Shown here in pieces: positions 1-8,524 of a stretch of 42,311 nucleotides of DNA. The position numbers and the translations under genes were made by a program. This DNA is from Streptomyces sp. HmicA12. GTDB taxonomy: Bacteria; Actinomycetota; Actinomycetes; Streptomycetales; Streptomycetaceae. Each line of letters starts with the position of its first letter. Position 1 is the first letter of the stretch. The notes below the pieces were generated by a model. It was given only the letters and a program-made list of their open reading frames with translations. It did not search any database and was not told the DNA's origin. The stretch is taken from contig NZ_KB891810.1 in assembly GCF_000373565.1 (NCBI RefSeq), positions 126,216 to 168,526 on the forward strand, in the 5' to 3' direction.

Positions 1-52
1 CCTCGACGACCGTACGATCGCCGACGGTACGGGTCGACAGGGACAGGTCCAC
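1..52 (-). CDS. bldG: BldG anti-sigma factor antagonist (N-terminal fragment)
   Basis: Only the first 17 codons are in the window; the gene continues off the left edge. Read on the minus strand from a GTG at 52, they give MDLSLSTRTVGDRTVVE, which I recognise as the start of Streptomyces BldG, a STAS-domain anti-anti-sigma factor needed for aerial mycelium formation and antibiotic production. A GGAGG ribosome-binding site lies about 7 nt upstream of the GTG. The divergent helicase gene on the right is also the usual neighbour of bldG. The phosphorylated serine and the rest of the STAS fold are outside the window. BldG is regulated by phosphorylation and acts with an anti-sigma partner encoded next to it, also outside. 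Confidence 0.85.
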   Translation of the reverse strand, partial: MDLSLSTRTVGDRTVVE

Positions 53-134
53 GGATCCTCCAGCACCTTGCTATCGAGCGGTCGCCCCTCGGGGATACCT
101 CGGCTTGATCCCCCGGGACGGTTCGCCAGCCGCG

Positions 135-2588
135 ATGGCATTCAATCACTTACCGGCAGGCGTGCACGACGCCTTGGGAGCATTGTCCGTCACGCCAGTG
201 ACACACTCGGTGCCGATGGCCAAGAATCACCGATCCGAACGACCCTCGGCTCCCGCCGCCTCCCGCCCTGCTCCCGGGGCGGTCCTGGACAGGCTCGCCT
301 CGGGTCCGAGCAGGGCTGCGCGCATCACCCATACGGAGCACTTGCCCCCTCGACCGGGACGTCATGCAGTCTGGCCGGACCGGATCCGCGCCGAGGTCAT
401 CGCGGCCGTTCAGGAAGCGGGTATCGAGCACCCCTGGGCCCACCAGGCACTGGCCGCCGAGCACGCGCTCGACGGCGACTCGGTGGTCGTCGCCACGGGC
501 ACGGCGTCCGGCAAGTCCCTCGCCTACCTCGCGCCGGTCCTGTCCGCGCTCCTGGACGGCTCCGAGGCGCCGAACGGCCGCGGCGCCACCACGCTGTACC
601 TCGCCCCGACGAAAGCGCTCGCCGCGGACCAGCGCCGATCGGTGAAGGAACTTTCACAACCTCTGGGTACGGCGATCCGTCCCGCGGTGTACGACGGCGA
701 CACCCCGTTCGAGGAACGGGAGTGGGTACGCCAGTACGGCAACTACGTCCTCACCAACCCCGACATGCTGCACCGCGGGATATTGCCCTCGCACCCGCGC
801 TGGTCCTCCTTCCTCAAAGCTCTGAAGTACGTCGTCATCGACGAGTGCCACACCTACCGGGGCGTCTTCGGGTCCCACGTCGCCCAGATCCTGCGCCGGC
901 TGCGCAGACTCTGCGCCCGCTACGGCTCCGACCCGGTCTTCCTGCTGGCCTCGGCCACGGCGGCCGAACCGGCCGTCGCCGCACAGCGGTTGACGGGCCT
1001 GCCGGTCGTCGAGGTCGCCGACGACGCCTCGCCCCGCGGCGAACTGGTCTTCGCCCTGTGGGAACCCCCGCTCACCGAGATGCAGGGCGAGAAGGGCGCG
1101 CCCGTGCGCCGCACGGCGACCGCCGAGACGGCCGACCTCCTCACCGACCTCACCGTCCAGGGCGTCCGCTCGGTCGCCTTCGTACGGTCCCGGCGCGGCG
1201 CCGAGCTGATCGCGGTGATCGCGCAGGAACGCCTGGCCGAGATCGACCGCTCGCTGCCCCGCCGGGTCGCCGCCTACCGCGGCGGCTACCTCGCGGAGGA
1301 GCGCCGCGCCCTCGAAGCCGCCCTGCACTCCGGCGAACTGCTCGGCCTCGCCGCCACCACCGCCCTCGAACTCGGCATCGACGTCTCGGGGTTGGACGCG
1401 GTCGTCATCGCCGGATATCCGGGCACACGGGCGTCCCTGTGGCAGCAGGCGGGCCGGGCCGGCCGCTCGGGCCAGGGCGCGCTCGCGGTCCTGGTCGCCC
1501 GCGACGACCCCCTGGACACCTACCTGGTCCACCACCCGGAGGCCCTCTTCGACCAGCCGGTGGAGTCGACGGTCCTGGACCCCGACAACCCCTACGTCCT
1601 GGCCCCGCACCTGTGCGCGGCGGCCTCAGAACTCCCACTGACCGAGACGGACTTGGACCTGTTCGGCCCGGCGACGACCGACCTCCTGCCGCAACTGGAA
1701 GCGGCGAAACTGCTGCGCCGCCGCACCGGCACCAAGGCCTGGCACTGGACGCGCCGCGAGTCCGCCGCCGATCTGGCCGACATCCGCGGCGAGGGCGGCG
1801 ACCCCGTGCAGATCGTCGAGGCCGCCACGGGCCGACTCCTCGGCACGGTCGACGCGGGCTCGTCCCACACCACGGTCCACGACGGCGCGGTCCACCTCCA
1901 CCAGGGCCGCACGTACGTCGTCAAGCACCTCGACCTCGACGACAACGTCGCCCTGGTCGAACCCGCGAACCCCACGTACTCGACGACGGCCCGCGACACC
2001 ACCGCCATCTCCATCCTGGAGACGGACGTCGAAGTCCCTTGGGGCGACGGCACGTTGTGCTACGGCTCGGTGGAAGTCACCAACCAGGTCGTCGGCTATC
2101 TCCGCCGCCGCCTCATCACCGGCGAAGTGCTGGGCGAGACGAAACTCGACCTCCCTCCTCGTACGCTGCGCACCCGCGCGGTGTGGTGGACGGTCACGGA
2201 GGACCAACTGGACGCGGCCCGCGTGAACCCCGAGATCCTCGGGGGCGCCCTGCACGCCGCCGAACACGCCTCCATCGGCATGCTCCCCCTCTTCGCCACC
2301 TGCGACCGCTGGGACATCGGCGGCGTCTCGATCCCGCTCCACCCCGACACGCTGCTCCCCACCGTCTTCGTGTACGACGGCCACCCCGGCGGCGCGGGCT
2401 TCGCCGAACGCGCCTTCCACACCGCCAAGGAGTGGCTGACCGCCACCCGCGAGGCCATCGCCTCCTGCGAGTGCGAGGCCGGCTGCCCGTCGTGCATCCA
2501 GTCCCCCAAGTGCGGCAACGGCAACGACCCCCTGCACAAACGAGGCGCGGTCCGCCTCCTCACCACCTTGCTGAAGCAGGCCCCGTAA
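135..2588 (+). CDS. DEAD/DEAH-box helicase, MrfA/Lhr-like with C-terminal DUF1998-type zinc cluster
   Basis: An 817-aa superfamily 2 helicase, ortholog by position of M. tuberculosis Rv3649. Motifs in order: Walker A TGTASGKS (about residues 121-128), motif II DECH (236-239), motif III SAT (273-275), motif VI QQAGRAGR (437-444), and a C-terminal cysteine cluster C778, C780, C784, C787, C793, the last four in the C-x3-C-x2-C-x5-C spacing of MrfA/DUF1998 proteins. MrfA of Bacillus is a 3'-5' DNA helicase in repair of mitomycin damage; a DNA-repair role here is inference. ATG at 135 was chosen because the product then begins MAFNHLPAG, the start I recall for streptomycete orthologs; ATG 216 (MAKNHRSER) is possible. 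It diverges from bldG across 82 bp. The 25-bp tandem array starts about 40 bp after its stop. Confidence 0.88.
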   Translation: MAFNHLPAGVHDALGALSVTPVTHSVPMAKNHRSERPSAPAASRPAPGAVLDRLASGPSRAARITHTEHLPPRPGRHAVWPDRIRAEVIAAVQEAGIEHPWAHQALAAEHALDGDSVVVATGTASGKSLAYLAPVLSALLDGSEAPNGRGATTLYLAPTKALAADQRRSVKELSQPLGTAIRPAVYDGDTPFEEREWVRQYGNYVLTNPDMLHRGILPSHPRWSSFLKALKYVVIDECHTYRGVFGSHVAQILRRLRRLCARYGSDPVFLLASATAAEPAVAAQRLTGLPVVEVADDASPRGELVFALWEPPLTEMQGEKGAPVRRTATAETADLLTDLTVQGVRSVAFVRSRRGAELIAVIAQERLAEIDRSLPRRVAAYRGGYLAEERRALEAALHSGELLGLAATTALELGIDVSGLDAVVIAGYPGTRASLWQQAGRAGRSGQGALAVLVARDDPLDTYLVHHPEALFDQPVESTVLDPDNPYVLAPHLCAAASELPLTETDLDLFGPATTDLLPQLEAAKLLRRRTGTKAWHWTRRESAADLADIRGEGGDPVQIVEAATGRLLGTVDAGSSHTTVHDGAVHLHQGRTYVVKHLDLDDNVALVEPANPTYSTTARDTTAISILETDVEVPWGDGTLCYGSVEVTNQVVGYLRRRLITGEVLGETKLDLPPRTLRTRAVWWTVTEDQLDAARVNPEILGGALHAAEHASIGMLPLFATCDRWDIGGVSIPLHPDTLLPTVFVYDGHPGGAGFAERAFHTAKEWLTATREAIASCECEAGCPSCIQSPKCGNGNDPLHKRGAVRLLTTLLKQAP

Positions 2589-2625
2589 GGAGCGTCGCTG
2601 TGCGGGGAGAAACCGTGGCGCGGGG

Positions 2626-2884
2626 TTGCGTCGCGGGGCTGGGCGGGGCTGGTGCGGGGCTGCGTCGCGGGGTCGGTGCCGGGGCTGCGTCGCGGGGCTG
2701 GTGCCGGGGCGGCGTCGCGGGGCTGGTGCCGGGGCGGCGTCTCGGGGTCGGTGCCGGGGCTGCGTCGTGGGGCTGGTGCCGGGGCGGCGTCGCGGGGCTG
2801 GGCGGGGCTGGTGCGGGGCTGCGTCGCGGGATCGGTGCCGGGGCTGCGTCGTGGGGCTGGTGCCGGGGCGGCGTCGCGAGGGGC
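2626..2884. repeat. 25-bp G-rich tandem repeat array
   Basis: About ten copies of a 25-bp unit of the form GTGCCGGGGCNGCGTCGCGG followed by GGCTG or GGTCG. Copies begin for example at 2701, 2726, 2751 and 2776. The phase slips near 2801-2810, where an extra GGCGGGGCTG is inserted. The unit length is not a multiple of three, and the array lies between the convergent ends of the helicase gene and the Tad operon, so it is not coding. Apart from it I see nothing gene-like in 2589-3024. Confidence 0.85.
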
Positions 2885-3024
2885 TGGCGCGGGACCGTGG
2901 CGCCGGGTTGCGATGCGGGGCCGGTGCGAGGCTGCGGCACCGGGCTGTGCTCGTGAGTGGCTCCGCTGGGGCGGCCTGGGAGCAGCCTGAGGGGCGCGTA
3001 CGGAGCGCCCGGTGGCCCACCCCC

Positions 3025-3483
3025 TCACTCCGGCTCGGAGCCCGGCCCTGGCGGCCCTGGCGGCCCTGGCGGCAACGGCCCCGCCGGTCCCGCCCGGGCC
3101 CGCACCTCGGCCACGAACACCCCCTCCCCCGCAGCCGTGGTCACATCGGCCACCTCCCCGTACACCGCGCACCGCACCACCCGCGCCCCTTGCGCCCGGG
3201 CCACTCTCCCGGCCAGGTCACACGCCGGCGCACCGCCTTCCGTCCAGTGATCGGCCGCCGCGAGCGCCGCCAGATCCGCCGCTCCGCCCGCCCGGTGCCG
3301 TGCCTGCACCGCGTGCCCCATGGCCAGTACGCCGCCGAAGACCGCGCCCACCGCGGCCAGGACCATGACGACCCACACGGTCGCCGACCCCCGATCGTCC
3401 CGCAGCCGCCCACGCCCGCTCCCGCGCCGGACGCCGCTGCCTCGCCGTCGCACGCCTACCCAGCCGCTACCTCGCCACCTCAC
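3025..3483 (-). CDS. TadE-like protein of the helicase/secretion neighbourhood (Rv3654c-type)
   Basis: 152 aa. A basic N-terminus is followed by a single hydrophobic segment (about residues 33-58) preceded by DDRGSATVWVV. This is the pseudopilin-like N-terminus of a TadE/TadF minor pilin, where the G-S junction would be the prepilin peptidase site. The rest is small, Ala-rich and probably extracellular, and ends in a Pro-Gly-rich tail. Its ATG overlaps the TGA of the upstream TadE gene by 4 nt (ATGA), so translation is probably coupled. It is the last gene of the minus-strand Tad cluster. Position next to the helicase, together with the length and fold, matches the actinobacterial family known as helicase/secretion neighbourhood TadE-like protein. 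Function is probably initiation or modification of Flp-type pili; none is demonstrated. Confidence 0.8.
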   Translation of the reverse strand: MRWRGSGWVGVRRRGSGVRRGSGRGRLRDDRGSATVWVVMVLAAVGAVFGGVLAMGHAVQARHRAGGAADLAALAAADHWTEGGAPACDLAGRVARAQGARVVRCAVYGEVADVTTAAGEGVFVAEVRARAGPAGPLPPGPPGPPGPGSEPE

Positions 3484-4016
3484 GTCTCCCCCGCTTCCGT
3501 CTCTTCCGTTGCCTCCGCCGTTTCAGCCGATTCAGCCGATTCAGCCGTCTCAGCCGTCTCAGCCGTCTCAGCTGTTTCAGGCGTTTCCGTCGCTTCCGTC
3601 GCTTCCGTCGCTTCCGTCTCGGCGGAGGTCTCCTCGGCCGCCGAGACGGCATCCGCCCTCAACTCCACTCCGAGCGGCCCCGGCCCCGACGCCCGCGCCC
3701 GGACCGTGACCCTGACCAGGTCGCCCTCCCGGCTCACCTCGACCCGCGCACCCGGCGGGGCGGCCTGCCGGGCGGCGGTGACGGCTGCGCCCTGGGGTTC
3801 CTGGCGGGCCACCGCGCGGGCCCCGGTCCGCGCGGCGTCCACGCAGCGGATCTGCGCGGATGCCGCGAGGACCGCCCAGATCAGCGCCATCGTGAACGCC
3901 ACGAGCACGGGCAGCACCACCGCCGCCTCCGCCGTCACGAACCCCCGGTCTCGGGCCCGGCCGTGACCGGAACTCCGGCACGGGATCCGCCCGCTACCGG
4001 TCTCAGAACGAGCCAT
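3480..4016 (-). CDS. TadE family minor pilin with Thr/Glu/Ala-rich C-terminal tail
   Basis: 178 aa. The motif DRGFVTAEAAVVLPVL is a typical TadE signature: a glycine followed by a hydrophobic segment with Glu at +5, residues about 24-50. A conserved-looking globular part with 'RCVDAARTGARAVAR' follows. From about residue 125 the protein becomes an acidic tail built of repeated TEA, ETAE and AES triplets to the end, unusual for a minor pilin and encoded by short in-frame DNA repeats at about 3490-3645. The gene overlaps the pilin gene upstream (stop at 4003) and the TadE-like gene downstream (start 3483), which indicates one operon. Role: minor pilin of a Tad/Flp pilus, exported after prepilin peptidase cleavage. 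No prepilin peptidase gene is in the window. Confidence 0.8.
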   Translation of the reverse strand: MARSETGSGRIPCRSSGHGRARDRGFVTAEAAVVLPVLVAFTMALIWAVLAASAQIRCVDAARTGARAVARQEPQGAAVTAARQAAPPGARVEVSREGDLVRVTVRARASGPGPLGVELRADAVSAAEETSAETEATEATEATETPETAETAETAETAESAESAETAEATEETEAGET

Positions 4017-4236
4017 GGAGCGCCTTCGCCACCAGCGACTGGAGCGCCGACTGCACCAGGTCGCTCGTCACCACCTGGTACAGCACCCCGGCGAATCCCA
4101 CCGCCGCGATCAGTCCCACCGCGTACTCCGAGGTGACCATCCCGGCATCCTTGCGGGCCGACCGCACACCCCGTGCCCACCGCAGGATGCGGCCCCGCAG
4201 TCGCCCGTACGTCGTCGCCCTACGCGTTCCATTCAT
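4003..4236 (-). CDS. Flp-type pilin, DUF4244 family
   Basis: 77 aa when started at ATG 4236, which follows a GGGGG ribosome-binding sequence; an in-frame ATG at 4281 would add 15 residues but has poorer context. The segment DAGMVTSEYAVGLIAAVGFAGV is a class III prepilin signature: Gly, then hydrophobic residues with Glu at +5 and Tyr at +6, as in Flp pilins. The mature peptide would be about 45 residues, mostly one helix. It corresponds in position and type to M. tuberculosis Rv3656c. It would be the major structural subunit polymerised by TadA/TadB/TadC. Its 3' end overlaps the start of the TadE gene by 14 nt. Confidence 0.82.
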   Translation of the reverse strand: MNGTRRATTYGRLRGRILRWARGVRSARKDAGMVTSEYAVGLIAAVGFAGVLYQVVTSDLVQSALQSLVAKALHGSF

Positions 4237-4333
4237 CTCAACCCCCGTGTGTTTCCTGGAGATCCAGGCAACCCTGGACATCTCACGTACTCGTGCACGT
4301 CATGAATCTCATCGACCTCATGGCCCCACGGCC

Positions 4334-4378
4334 CAGATGGTCCTGATGGCCCTGATGGCCCTGATGGCCCTGATGACC
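4334..4378. repeat. 9-bp tandem repeat in the tadC-pilin gap
   Basis: Five near-identical units of CTGATGGCC (first and last degenerate) lie in the 210-bp gap between the end of tadC and the pilin start. Read on the minus strand this is part of the pilin leader. No open frame of interest is associated. Confidence 0.7.
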
Positions 4379-4445
4379 TCGCCGGACAGACCTGCCGGCC
4401 GCCCTCGAACCACCTCCCTCCTGCGTTGCCGCCCATCCGCCCGCC

Positions 4446-5261
4446 TCACCGGCCGCCCAGCACCCCGCCCGCGAGGCCGATCACCACGGGCAGCACCCCG
4501 ATCACGAGGAAGGCGGGCAGGAAGCACAGCCCCACCGGCGCGGTGACGGCCACCGCGGCCCGGCGTGCCACCGCAGTGGCTCTGCGCCCGCGCTCGGCTC
4601 TGCACTCCGCGGCGAGCCTGGCGACGGGTGCCGCTGCCGGTGCCCCGGACTCACCGGCCCGCTCGAAGAGCCGGACCAGCACATCGGCTCCCGGCACCGC
4701 CGCCAACTCGCTCCATGCCACGGCTGGTTCACCCCCGAGCCGTATCTGGGCGGCTCCTCGCGCGAGGCCTCGTCCTACAGGCCCGCCCAACGACTCGCCG
4801 ACCACCTTCGCGGCCCCCACCGGATCCGCGCCCGCCGCGATACAGGCGGCCAACAGATCTGCAGCCAAAGGCAGTTGCCGCACCGCCACCTCGACGTCGA
4901 CGGCCGCCTTTGCCGGCATCGCCCGCTGCCGCCACCACCGCCACACCGCGACCCCCGCGGCGGCCCCGAGCAGCAGTCCCGCCACTCCGCCGACCAGGAC
5001 GTACCCGGCACTCACGGCCCCGGCGACCGGGGCCCACCGCCGCACGGCACTCGGCATCCGCACACCTCTCCGCCCCGCGTCTCCCGCGACGACACCCAGC
5101 ACGACGCGCACCCGCCGCCGCAGCACCCGCTCCCGCCACCGGCCCTCGACCGAGCGCACCAGCCACATCACCGCCACCGCAGCGCACAGCACTGCCCCCA
5201 GCCTGTGGACAACTTCCGCCACCCTCACCACTCCAGTCCAACCAGAGACACGGGGCCCCAT
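4446..5261 (-). CDS. TadC-like type II secretion system F family protein
   Basis: 271 aa inner-membrane protein. Membrane segments are near the N-terminus (VLCAAVAVMWLV), in the middle (AVSAGYVLVGGVAGLLLGAAAGVAVW), and at the C-terminus (APVGLCFLPAFLVIGVLPVV). Between the last two is the cytoplasmic T2SSF domain with 'LPLAADLLAACIAAGADPVGA'. T2SSF proteins form the platform that couples the TadA ATPase to pilin assembly. It follows tadB after a 97-bp gap and precedes the pilin gene, the usual actinobacterial order (compare Rv3657c). Which of the two platform paralogs is called TadB or TadC is by order only. Confidence 0.82.
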   Translation of the reverse strand: MGPRVSGWTGVVRVAEVVHRLGAVLCAAVAVMWLVRSVEGRWRERVLRRRVRVVLGVVAGDAGRRGVRMPSAVRRWAPVAGAVSAGYVLVGGVAGLLLGAAAGVAVWRWWRQRAMPAKAAVDVEVAVRQLPLAADLLAACIAAGADPVGAAKVVGESLGGPVGRGLARGAAQIRLGGEPAVAWSELAAVPGADVLVRLFERAGESGAPAAAPVARLAAECRAERGRRATAVARRAAVAVTAPVGLCFLPAFLVIGVLPVVIGLAGGVLGGR

Positions 5262-5358
5262 CGCCCCGCGATTCCGCCGCGAGGCGCGACCGACCCCGCG
5301 CAGCCCCGCACCCGCCGGCCAAGGACACCCGGCACGCGATCAGGCGCCGCCATCCCGC

Positions 5359-6210
5359 TCACGCCTCCGCCCTCCGCACGATCCGCAGCGCCCACCACAG
5401 CCCCGCCGCCTCCAACGCCCCGCCCACCACCAGGCACCCCAGCCCGGCCCCGGTGTGCAGCAACACCCGCAACGGCCTTGCCCCCAGAGCCGATCCGAGC
5501 AACAACCCGAGCACGGGCAACCCGGCAAGCATCACCGCGGTCGACCAGGAGCCCGCCAACTGGGCTCTCAGATCCGCCCGTTGATCCCGCTCCGCCCGCA
5601 GCGCGTCCGCGAGCCGCTCCAGGCCGGCCGCGAGTCCGGCGCCCCGGTCCACCGCCACGTGCCAGCACGCCGCGAGCCCCTGCAGTCCTTCGGCGCCCGG
5701 CTCCCCGGCCGCCTCCCGCAGGGCTCCCGGTACCTCCCCGCCGAACCGGGCCGCAGCCACCACCGCCGCACTCCCCGCGGCGGACAGCGCCCCCGACTCC
5801 CGTACGGCGACGGCCAGCGCCTCTCCCGGCTGCCGGCCCGCACGCACCTCCCCGGCAAGCACCTCGCACAGCCGGATCACCGCGTCACCACGGTGCTCCC
5901 GCACCCGCCGCGCCTCCCTTCCGCGGCGCGCCCGCGCCACCGCGGGCACGGCACAGGCGCCCAGAACGAGTGGCAGCAACGACCACCCCACTCCCCCGAT
6001 CACCGCTCCGCCGATCACACATCCCCACTCGGGCCGCCCCCTCAACCACGCCCACCACCGCTCGGCCACGCCGCTCCAGGCCGACCGCGTCTCATCGCCC
6101 ACCGGCCCGCCCAACACCGCCCGGGCCCGACGCACTTCGGCGTCCCGCACCTTCACGGCCCACATCACAGCCACCACTCCGACCATCCCCACGACCACAG
6201 CCCCGGACAT
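5359..6210 (-). CDS. TadB-like type II secretion system F family protein
   Basis: 283 aa. An N-terminal membrane segment (VVVGMVGVVAVMWAV) and a central hydrophobic pair near residues 75-105 are followed by a T2SSF cytoplasmic domain with 'VIRLCEVLAGEVRAGRQPGEALAVAVRESGAL'. C-terminal membrane segments come after 'SWSTAVMLAGLPVLGLLLG'. The Arg/Gln-rich helix before them (AERDQRADLRAQLAGSW) is typical of TadB. Lies 53 bp downstream of tadA on the same strand. Expected partner of the downstream TadC paralog in the pilus-assembly platform; counterpart of Rv3658c. Confidence 0.82.
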   Translation of the reverse strand: MSGAVVVGMVGVVAVMWAVKVRDAEVRRARAVLGGPVGDETRSAWSGVAERWWAWLRGRPEWGCVIGGAVIGGVGWSLLPLVLGACAVPAVARARRGREARRVREHRGDAVIRLCEVLAGEVRAGRQPGEALAVAVRESGALSAAGSAAVVAAARFGGEVPGALREAAGEPGAEGLQGLAACWHVAVDRGAGLAAGLERLADALRAERDQRADLRAQLAGSWSTAVMLAGLPVLGLLLGSALGARPLRVLLHTGAGLGCLVVGGALEAAGLWWALRIVRRAEA

Positions 6211-6263
6211 CCCGACTCCCCCTCAGATCAAGCCCACCCCCTCACTCACTCCTCGTTCGCCGC

Positions 6264-7427
6264 TCACTCCAGGCGCACCCCCAACAGCCCTCCGAGCCGC
6301 TCCCACCCCTCCCCCGGCACGAATCCCCGCTCCCTCCACTCCAGCGCCGGAACAGCCCGCACCCACCCCTGTGGGTCCCGCTCCAGCACCCGCACCTGCG
6401 CCACCCGCCGCCGCCCGCCCCGGTCCCGTACGAGATGCAGCACCACCGACACCGCCGCCGCCAACTGGCTGTGCAGCGCGGCCCGGTCGAGCCCTGCCGC
6501 GGTTCCCAGCGCCTCCAACCGCACCGGAACATCACCCGCCGCATTGGCGTGCACCGTGCCGCAACCGCCCTCGTGCCCCGTGTTGAGCGCGGCCAGGAGC
6601 GAGACGACCTCGGCCCCGCGCACCTCGCCGACCACGAGCCGGTCGGGCCGCATCCGCAGCGCCTGCCGGACCAGGTCGTCGAGGCCCACGGCGCCTGCGC
6701 CCTCCTGGTTGGCGGGCCGCGCCTCGAGGCGCACCACATGCGGGTGGTCCGGCATCAACTCGGCGGAGTCCTCGGCCAGTACGATGCGCTCGTCCGGCCC
6801 GACAAGGCCGAGAAGCGCGCTCAGCAAGGTCGTCTTGCCGGTCCCCGTGCCCCCGCTGATCAGGAACGAGAGCCGTGCGTCGAGCAGCGCCCGCAGCACC
6901 CGGTCCCCGCCGGGCGGCACCGTCCCCGCCGCCACCAGCTCCTCCAGGGTGAAGGCCCGAGGCCGTACGACCCTCAGCGACAGACAGGTGCACCCCACCG
7001 CGATCGGCGGCAGCACCGCGTGCAGCCGGGTCCCGTCGGGCAGCCGTGCGTCCACCCAGGGCCTGGCGTCGTCGAGGCGGCGCCCCACCACGGCGGCGAG
7101 CCGCTGCGCCAGCCTCCGCACGGCAGCGGCGCTTTCGAAGACCACGCCGGCCCGCTCCAGACCGCCGCCCCGGTCGACCCACACCTGGTCGGGTGCCGAC
7201 ACCAGCACGTCCGTCACCGAGGGGTCGGCAAGGAGCGGTTCGAGCGGCCCCGCCCCCACCAGCTCCGACCTCAACTGACCTGCCACACCGAGCACTTCGG
7301 CATCGCCCAGGACTCGGCCCTGCGCCCTGAGCGCCTCGGCCACGCGCGCGGGAGTCGCCTCCGCCCCCGTCTCGGCGAGCCACTGCCGGACACCGTCGAG
7401 CATCCGCACCCCGACCACCGCGGTCAC
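6264..7427 (-). CDS. TadA family secretion ATPase (CpaF-like)
   Basis: 387 aa. It has the type II/IV secretion ATPase layout: an N-terminal domain with 'GAGPLEPLLADPSVTDVLV', then Walker A GGTGTGKTT (192-200), an Asp-box region around 'LAEDSAELMPDHPHVVRLE', Walker B LVVGEVRG (264-271), and a His box with GCGTVHANA (288-295). It would hydrolyse ATP to drive assembly of the Flp pilin encoded downstream. Its start overlaps the stop of ssd by 4 nt (ATGA), so the two are translationally coupled. Counterpart of Rv3659c. All catalytic elements appear intact. Confidence 0.9.
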   Translation of the reverse strand: MTAVVGVRMLDGVRQWLAETGAEATPARVAEALRAQGRVLGDAEVLGVAGQLRSELVGAGPLEPLLADPSVTDVLVSAPDQVWVDRGGGLERAGVVFESAAAVRRLAQRLAAVVGRRLDDARPWVDARLPDGTRLHAVLPPIAVGCTCLSLRVVRPRAFTLEELVAAGTVPPGGDRVLRALLDARLSFLISGGTGTGKTTLLSALLGLVGPDERIVLAEDSAELMPDHPHVVRLEARPANQEGAGAVGLDDLVRQALRMRPDRLVVGEVRGAEVVSLLAALNTGHEGGCGTVHANAAGDVPVRLEALGTAAGLDRAALHSQLAAAVSVVLHLVRDRGGRRRVAQVRVLERDPQGWVRAVPALEWRERGFVPGEGWERLGGLLGVRLE

Positions 7428-8524
7428 GACGCCTCTCCCTGCTCCGCGCCCACCGGTACCCGCTCCCAGAAGCCCGCGCAGAACCGCCCCAGCGCCCCAC
7501 CACCGCCAGGCCCCGCCGCGCGCGCCGCCATCACCGCGGTGTCCAAGGGGAGTTCACCGGCGAGCGGCAGGCCGAGCAGCCGCGCCACCTCGTCCGCGTC
7601 CAGCACCCCGGTGCGCGGCGCACCGCGCGCGGGCACCGTCACCACCCGCAGGTCCCGGACGACCATCCCGACCGCGTCGGCCACCCGGCGAGCGGCCGCG
7701 ACGGCCCGCAGCTCCGACGGCACCACGAGCAGGCCCAGATCGAGCTGGGCCAGCGCCTCCACCGAGCCCGCGTCGACCCGGCGGGGCAGATCCACCACGA
7801 CCACCCCGCCCATGCGCCGTCCGGCGGCGAGCACCGCCCGCACAGCCTCGGGCGGCACCGCGCTCAGGTCGCCGCGGTCCCAGCTCAGCACCCGCAGGCC
7901 GTGCAGGCGCGGCAGCGACTCCTCCAGGGCGGTGGAGCCGACCCGGCCGCGCGACTGGGCGAAGGCGGGCCAGCGCAGGCCGTCCGCCGCTTCACCGCCG
8001 AGCAGCACGTCGAGGCCGCCGCCGAGCGGGTCCGCGTCGACCAGGAGGGTGCGCCGCCCCGCCTTCGCGGACGCCACCGCGAGCGCGCAGGACAGCGTTG
8101 ACGCGCCGGCCCCGCCCCGGCCACCGACGACGCCGACGGTGAGCGCGGGCCGCCCCACGCCCTCCGCGACATCGGCGATCCGGTCCATCAGCCACTCCTC
8201 GGCGTCCGGCAGCATCAGCACGTGGTCGGCGCCGATCTCCACGGCCCGCCGCCACACCCCGGGATCGTCCTGATCACGCCCGACCAGCAGCACCCCGCGC
8301 CGCCGTGCCGCGCCCCGCAGCCGCTCCGCCGCGTCGTCCCCGACCAGCACGAGGGGGGCCGCCTCCCACCTCCCTCTGCCTTCCGGCGCCCCGTGCCCGA
8401 CCTCGGGCCGCACGCCCGCCGCCGCGCACAGCCGCAGCAGGTCGTCGAGGAGCTCCACGTCCTCCGTCACGATCAGCGGTACACGTCGCACGCCCCGTGC
8501 GTCACCCGCCCTGACCTCCGTCAC
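7424..8524 (-). CDS. ssd: Ssd/TadZ-like septum-site-determining protein (CpaE-type MinD/ParA family)
   Basis: 366 aa. An N-terminal receiver-like atypical domain (residues 1-125, with a DPxVWRRAVEIGADHVLML segment) is followed by a MinD/ParA-type domain. The P-loop is deviant: GGRGGAGAST (134-143) has Ala where the catalytic GK lysine of MinD sits. A 'LLVDADPLGGGLD' switch-like segment and 'GVVVVDLPR' follow. The mycobacterial homolog Rv3660c is called Ssd and inhibits septation when overproduced; TadZ/CpaE proteins localise Tad pilus machinery. First gene of the Tad cluster, with a 389-bp leader region upstream. A polar-localisation role is inferred from family and context. Confidence 0.85.
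   Translation of the reverse strand: MTEVRAGDARGVRRVPLIVTEDVELLDDLLRLCAAAGVRPEVGHGAPEGRGRWEAAPLVLVGDDAAERLRGAARRRGVLLVGRDQDDPGVWRRAVEIGADHVLMLPDAEEWLMDRIADVAEGVGRPALTVGVVGGRGGAGASTLSCALAVASAKAGRRTLLVDADPLGGGLDVLLGGEAADGLRWPAFAQSRGRVGSTALEESLPRLHGLRVLSWDRGDLSAVPPEAVRAVLAAGRRMGGVVVVDLPRRVDAGSVEALAQLDLGLLVVPSELRAVAAARRVADAVGMVVRDLRVVTVPARGAPRTGVLDADEVARLLGLPLAGELPLDTAVMAARAAGPGGGGALGRFCAGFWERVPVGAEQGEAS

Noticed and set aside
2626..3966. Plus-strand frame of 446 codons through the 25-bp repeats
   Set aside because: The repeat unit is not a multiple of three and the translation is low-complexity Gly/Arg/Ala; the TadE genes on the other strand are real.
4426..8273. Long plus-strand open frames (950 and 1132 codons) across the Tad cluster
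   Set aside because: They are Pro/Arg/Ala-rich antisense shadows of tadC, tadB, tadA and ssd in GC-rich DNA, with no domain pattern; the minus-strand genes have clear motifs.
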